Positions 61,191 to 64,000 of a DNA stretch of 64,000 bases are shown one piece after another (position 1 is the first letter of the stretch; every line of letters starts with the position of its first letter). The translations under genes and the position numbers were made by a program. Source of the DNA: Paragorgia papillata (lineage: Eukaryota > Cnidaria > Anthozoa > Scleralcyonacea > Coralliidae); assembly GCA_035771165.1 (NCBI GenBank), contig JAWNZC010000014.1, positions 2,145,001 to 2,209,000 on the forward strand, in the 5' to 3' direction. The notes beneath the pieces are model-generated. The model worked only from the letters and a program-made list of their open reading frames with translations. It ran no database searches and was not told the DNA's origin.

Positions 61191-61736
61191 ATCCTCCTAC
61201 CTAGAATTACCAATAATCAGTATAGCGTAAGTGTATGGATCGTTCTCACTCACGTGATCGGTGACCCCATGGGGGTGGTGAAACAATACGAAATATTTGA
61301 ATAAGAAAGAGCTAATTCCCATACCGTACACGAATATGGCCGCCATTTCATTGTTTTGGTACACCAATATGGCCGCCGTGACGTCAGGTGAAAACGATCT
61401 ATAGGCCTAGAATTACCAATAATCGTGAATTTTAAAAAACTAATTCCCAACCCTAGACTATAACCCTCTAAACCTTGCCCTAAACCTAACCACAACCCCC
61501 CAGCAACCCTTAACCTAACCTACAACCCCCCGGTGGCCGTAAGCCTAACCACAACCCTCCGCGAAAAAAGTCCCACCTCTCAGACCACGACCACAACGCC
61601 CCTACTGTTTTTTTTGTTATATGCAATTTAGTTTAACATCCCGCATGTGGGACAGAGAATTACCTACAATTACCAATTATTGGTAATTCAAGGCCGTTTC
61701 ACACTTACTGATTATTGGTAATTCTAGGTAGGAGGA
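61191..61736. mobile_element. MITE with CCTCCTACCTAGAATTACC ends
   Basis: TCCTCCTACCTAGAATTACC and AATAATCAGTA at the left return inverted at the right end, with a third partial copy near 61408. Telomere-like ACCCTAAACC units lie inside near 61450-61530. Confidence 0.8.
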
Positions 61737-61817
61737 CATGTTGATCCCAGAGTCTCTCGTTTCCCGGGTTGACGTCGTGATGGTTGGGTCATGATCGTCG
61801 TGACGTCAGCGTTCCAT

Positions 61818-62000
61818 AAACGCTTTCAACATTTCATGCAACACCGTTCAACTATTGTTGAACGAAAATTTGAGCATGTTCAAATTTCGTTCAACACCAT
61901 TCAACAACGTTCAACAGGGTGGCCAAACGCTTTCAACATGTTGAATCACGGTTGAATTCAACAATGTTGAACGATGTTAAATGTAATGTTGAAAGCGTTT
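61818..62000. mobile_element. Palindrome-rich MITE
   Basis: AAACGCTTTCAACATT at the left pairs with AATGTTGAAAGCGTTT at the right; a third copy lies near 61926. The body is filled with small palindromes such as TGTTGAACG and GTTCAACA, like the element at 30802. Confidence 0.72.
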
Positions 62001-62180
62001 GGCCAGGCCTTAACACAACCCTATAATCTAATCCTAGATGGGGCAGAACTTTTAACTAAGCCACGTCCACAATATTATAGCCGGCGTCTTCGGTGACCGA
62101 AAATGAAGCTTTTCTAAAATGCTCGCCAGAGACATTCCTGCACTAGCGTGGACCATATAGACATGGTTTTCACTACGAAG

Positions 62181-62420
62181 TTTAAAATGTAAACATAAAG
62201 AACGTACGCCTATTGCGTAAGGTACAAAAGAGCTAGTGCGAACAGTGGTGATATAAGCGTAAACATAGGTAAATAAGAAGGATGGAGATGTCCTTTCTTC
62301 TTACGACTTATACTTATGGCTTATGTCACCACTGTTCTCACTAACTTTTTTATGCGTAATTTGCGTATGCTTATATAGCCTTTATATACATACGTTCTTT
62401 AAACTTTACGTTTACGCTTA
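62181..62420. mobile_element. Foldback element
   Basis: AAAGAACGTACGC at the left and GTTCTTTAAAC at the right, with inner arms CAGTGGTGATATAAGC against GCTTATGTCACCACTG. About 240 bases, no coding content. Confidence 0.65.
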
Positions 62421-62701
62421 CTAGGCTTACCAGACTGAATTTCAACAACGTGTCCATTGTTTTTTTCGCCACATGGTGGTCTTGCCAAATAGTACATGAT
62501 ACGTTTCCTCGAAAATCTTTTTCATCGGAAATACATTTCAAAGAAATATTGAAAATGGAACACTTACATATTACCCGGAAAAGGTTGCATGGAAATCTGC
62601 TTCTATTATAGACCTAACTACCGTGTATCTTTTGTATAGACCTATAACTAAAGTCTAACTACTATTAGGTTTGTATTCAAGATGGCGTTGGATGCCTTAT
62701 A

Positions 62702-62770
62702 TATAATTGCTGGATTTTCATCCCTCCTTCACGTAATATAAATATTTTGCTATATGAAAGCTGTTTGCGA
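62702..62770 (+). repeat. 70-bp dispersed repeat (copy 2)
   Basis: Relative of 59817-59886, in the same orientation. Confidence 0.7.
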
Positions 62771-63132
62771 CTGAAGTCACTCAGCTCAGCTTTATTATTT
62801 ATTAGCATCCACTCTGATATTGCCGTATAAAAGGCCCTGTTATCGTAATTCTCGCGGAGTCTCGTCAACTTATAATCTAATCTTGACCAGTTGACCAGAG
62901 TAAAAAAAAGTTGACCAGAACATAATTAATTAATCATAGGTCGTTTATAACTTTAAGAAAATAAACTACTAGGGATGTCGACTAGATGTTTGTCGTTTGG
63001 AAAATTAATTATTACTTCCTGTCCCAGCCCATCTGACCCTCACGTGAAAGGGATTTAGTTTCACTTTGAAAAGGTTAAACATCAATAAATAGCAAGTGTT
63101 GCTCGGTCTCAAGCACACATCCTATTTTTGTC
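62771..63132. other. Possible promoter region
   Basis: No gene. A CAATAAATAGCAAG segment lies near 63083, 50 bases before a candidate first exon. No other signal is recognised. Confidence 0.35.
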
Positions 63133-63210
63133 ATGGCATCCGAACAGCAAGCTTCAACATCAACTGATACATGTTGTTCCGCATGGTTTCGGAACAAATT
63201 TGGAAACAAG
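63133..63210 (+). CDS. Candidate first exon of an unidentified gene
   Basis: An ATG at 63133 in good context (GTCATGG) opens 26 codons, MASEQQASTSTDTCCSAWFR and then NKFGNK, and ends at a GTACTG donor at 63211 in phase 0. The gene would continue past the window. Too short to name. The evidence is only start context, an open frame and a donor. Confidence 0.4.
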
Positions 63211-63748
63211 GTACTGTTTTATTACTTTTTTTTACCCCCGCGTGTTTACTTAGTTTAATAGTTATTTTAATAGTGAAGATTTCTTTATCGTGTCGCTGGG
63301 GACATTTTAATCATTTTCAAGTTCGTCTGAGTATCAACTGAGTATAGTTGTGTCTAGCCTATAGCCTGCTGTATATGATCGAGCAAGAGTCTTCATTTAT
63401 TACAGTAAAGATGTAAAATACTCTGATATTTATATGGACGCCTCTCAGATTATCAGGATTTCGTTTTAAAAATTAAAATATCTCGGTAGTACACCATCAG
63501 AAATTAAACAGTAATTTACATGAAGGCAAAGCCATGTAGGGGGCAGCTTGCCAGACAGTCTTCTGTACCTTGCCGAAGGACCTGGCTTCAGACATTTTGC
63601 ATTGGTTTACGGCAGTCGTATACTGTCGTGGCAAAAGAAGTGTTCCTAAAATATTGTTGCTCGTCCGACTCAATAATAAATTAAGTAATATTTCATAAAC
63701 GACTGGGAGTGTTGTACCGGAAAATCACGAGGCAATTCAACGAACCGA
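63211..63748. other. Putative intron, nothing recognised
   Basis: If the exon above is real this is its first intron. No coding or repeat signal is recognised. Confidence 0.35.
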
Positions 63749-63835
63749 GTAATTTTCATTGTTCTCGAGTGTTTGTAAAACATGAGAGAATTGTTTTCGA
63801 ATGTTTTACAAACACGAGAGAACAATGAAAATTAC
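63749..63835. repeat. Foldback repeat
   Basis: GTAATTTTCATTGTTCTCGAG and what follows (63749-63782) is inverted at 63802-63835 (ending GAACAATGAAAATTAC) with about one mismatch. A partial third copy follows near 63850. Confidence 0.82.
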
Positions 63836-64000
63836 GACTTAATAGGCCGAGTGATTTTTGTTGTTCTCGAGTGTTTGCAACCCCTGGTAAAACACGATAT
63901 ATCGTCAATTATAGTAGAGGGAATCGGTGATATTGGTGCATATTAGATTACACAATGGTTTCAGGTTGAATTTATAATTAAGAAATGTGGCAATAAACGG

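Larger units (their letters stand above)
60343..61770. mobile_element. Nested MITE block
   Basis: Outer ends: CCGGGAAACGAGAGACTCTGGGA near 60343 and its complement near 61746-61770. The right end continues as GATTTGAAACGGATTATATA at 61161, so it is split by the MITE at 61185-61742. A pogo-like fragment (60527-61050) lies inside the left half. Confidence 0.55.

Overview
This is a piece of a metazoan nuclear genome, AT-rich and full of transposons. An intron-rich host gene, conserved cut-and-paste MITEs, tRNA- and 5S-derived SINEs and a Maverick/Polinton suggest an invertebrate, perhaps a cnidarian. The species cannot be fixed from the sequence.

Layout. (1) Positions 1-6426: a decayed Ty3/Gypsy LTR retrotransposon with a Penelope-like fragment and a 405-bp foldback element inserted in it. 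(2) 6572-8300: a GATA/GACA microsatellite abutting the 3' tail of a minus-strand LINE. (3) 8681-9851: a piggyBac-like MITE and a foldback. (4) 11227-35477: the RBBP5 gene (WD40 subunit of the COMPASS/MLL H3K4 methyltransferase complexes), rebuilt here as 17 exons coding about 561 residues. Its introns hold BEL/Pao relics, several hAT and TA-type MITEs and microsatellites. Two hAT elements sit exactly on splice donors. Exon 6 carries one extra base in this assembly. (5) 35478-36845: tRNA-derived and 5S-derived SINE-like sequences and a foldback MITE. (6) 36852-57978: a 21,127-bp Maverick/Polinton (adintovirus-like) with a perfect 6-bp target-site duplication and terminal inverted repeats identical over their first 93 bp. 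(7) 57985-64000: intergenic sequence with nested MITEs and a candidate first exon of another gene at 63133.

The Polinton is the most interesting object. Left to right it carries small and acidic ORFs; two fibre-like proteins that share an N-terminal anchor (a LamG-like lectin head and a long collagen stalk with a C1q/TNF-like head); a frameshifted AEP primase with a PriCT-2 domain; small membrane and PriCT-2-like proteins; the double-jelly-roll major capsid protein, packaging ATPase and minor capsid protein; small hydrophobic proteins; and a minus-strand Zn-ribbon protein and unknown virion-like protein. Then come the integrase, framed by a 78-bp inverted repeat, and membrane-active proteins. 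Two SAP/NUMOD1-like DNA-binding proteins follow, with a Src-like myristoylation-signal protein between them. Last are a 49-residue membrane protein, a 1314-residue protein-primed DNA polymerase and a C2H2 finger protein. Together these supply replication (PolB, primase), integration (RVE integrase), packaging (ATPase) and a capsid with fibres. An adenain-type maturation protease was not found.

Nearly every Polinton gene starts just after an AATAAA/TAAATG box, including both members of divergent gene pairs. Palindromic hairpins lie at gene ends. This suggests that the element has its own transcription signals, in the style of a large DNA virus. Most of its ORFs are open and its termini are intact, so the insertion looks recent.
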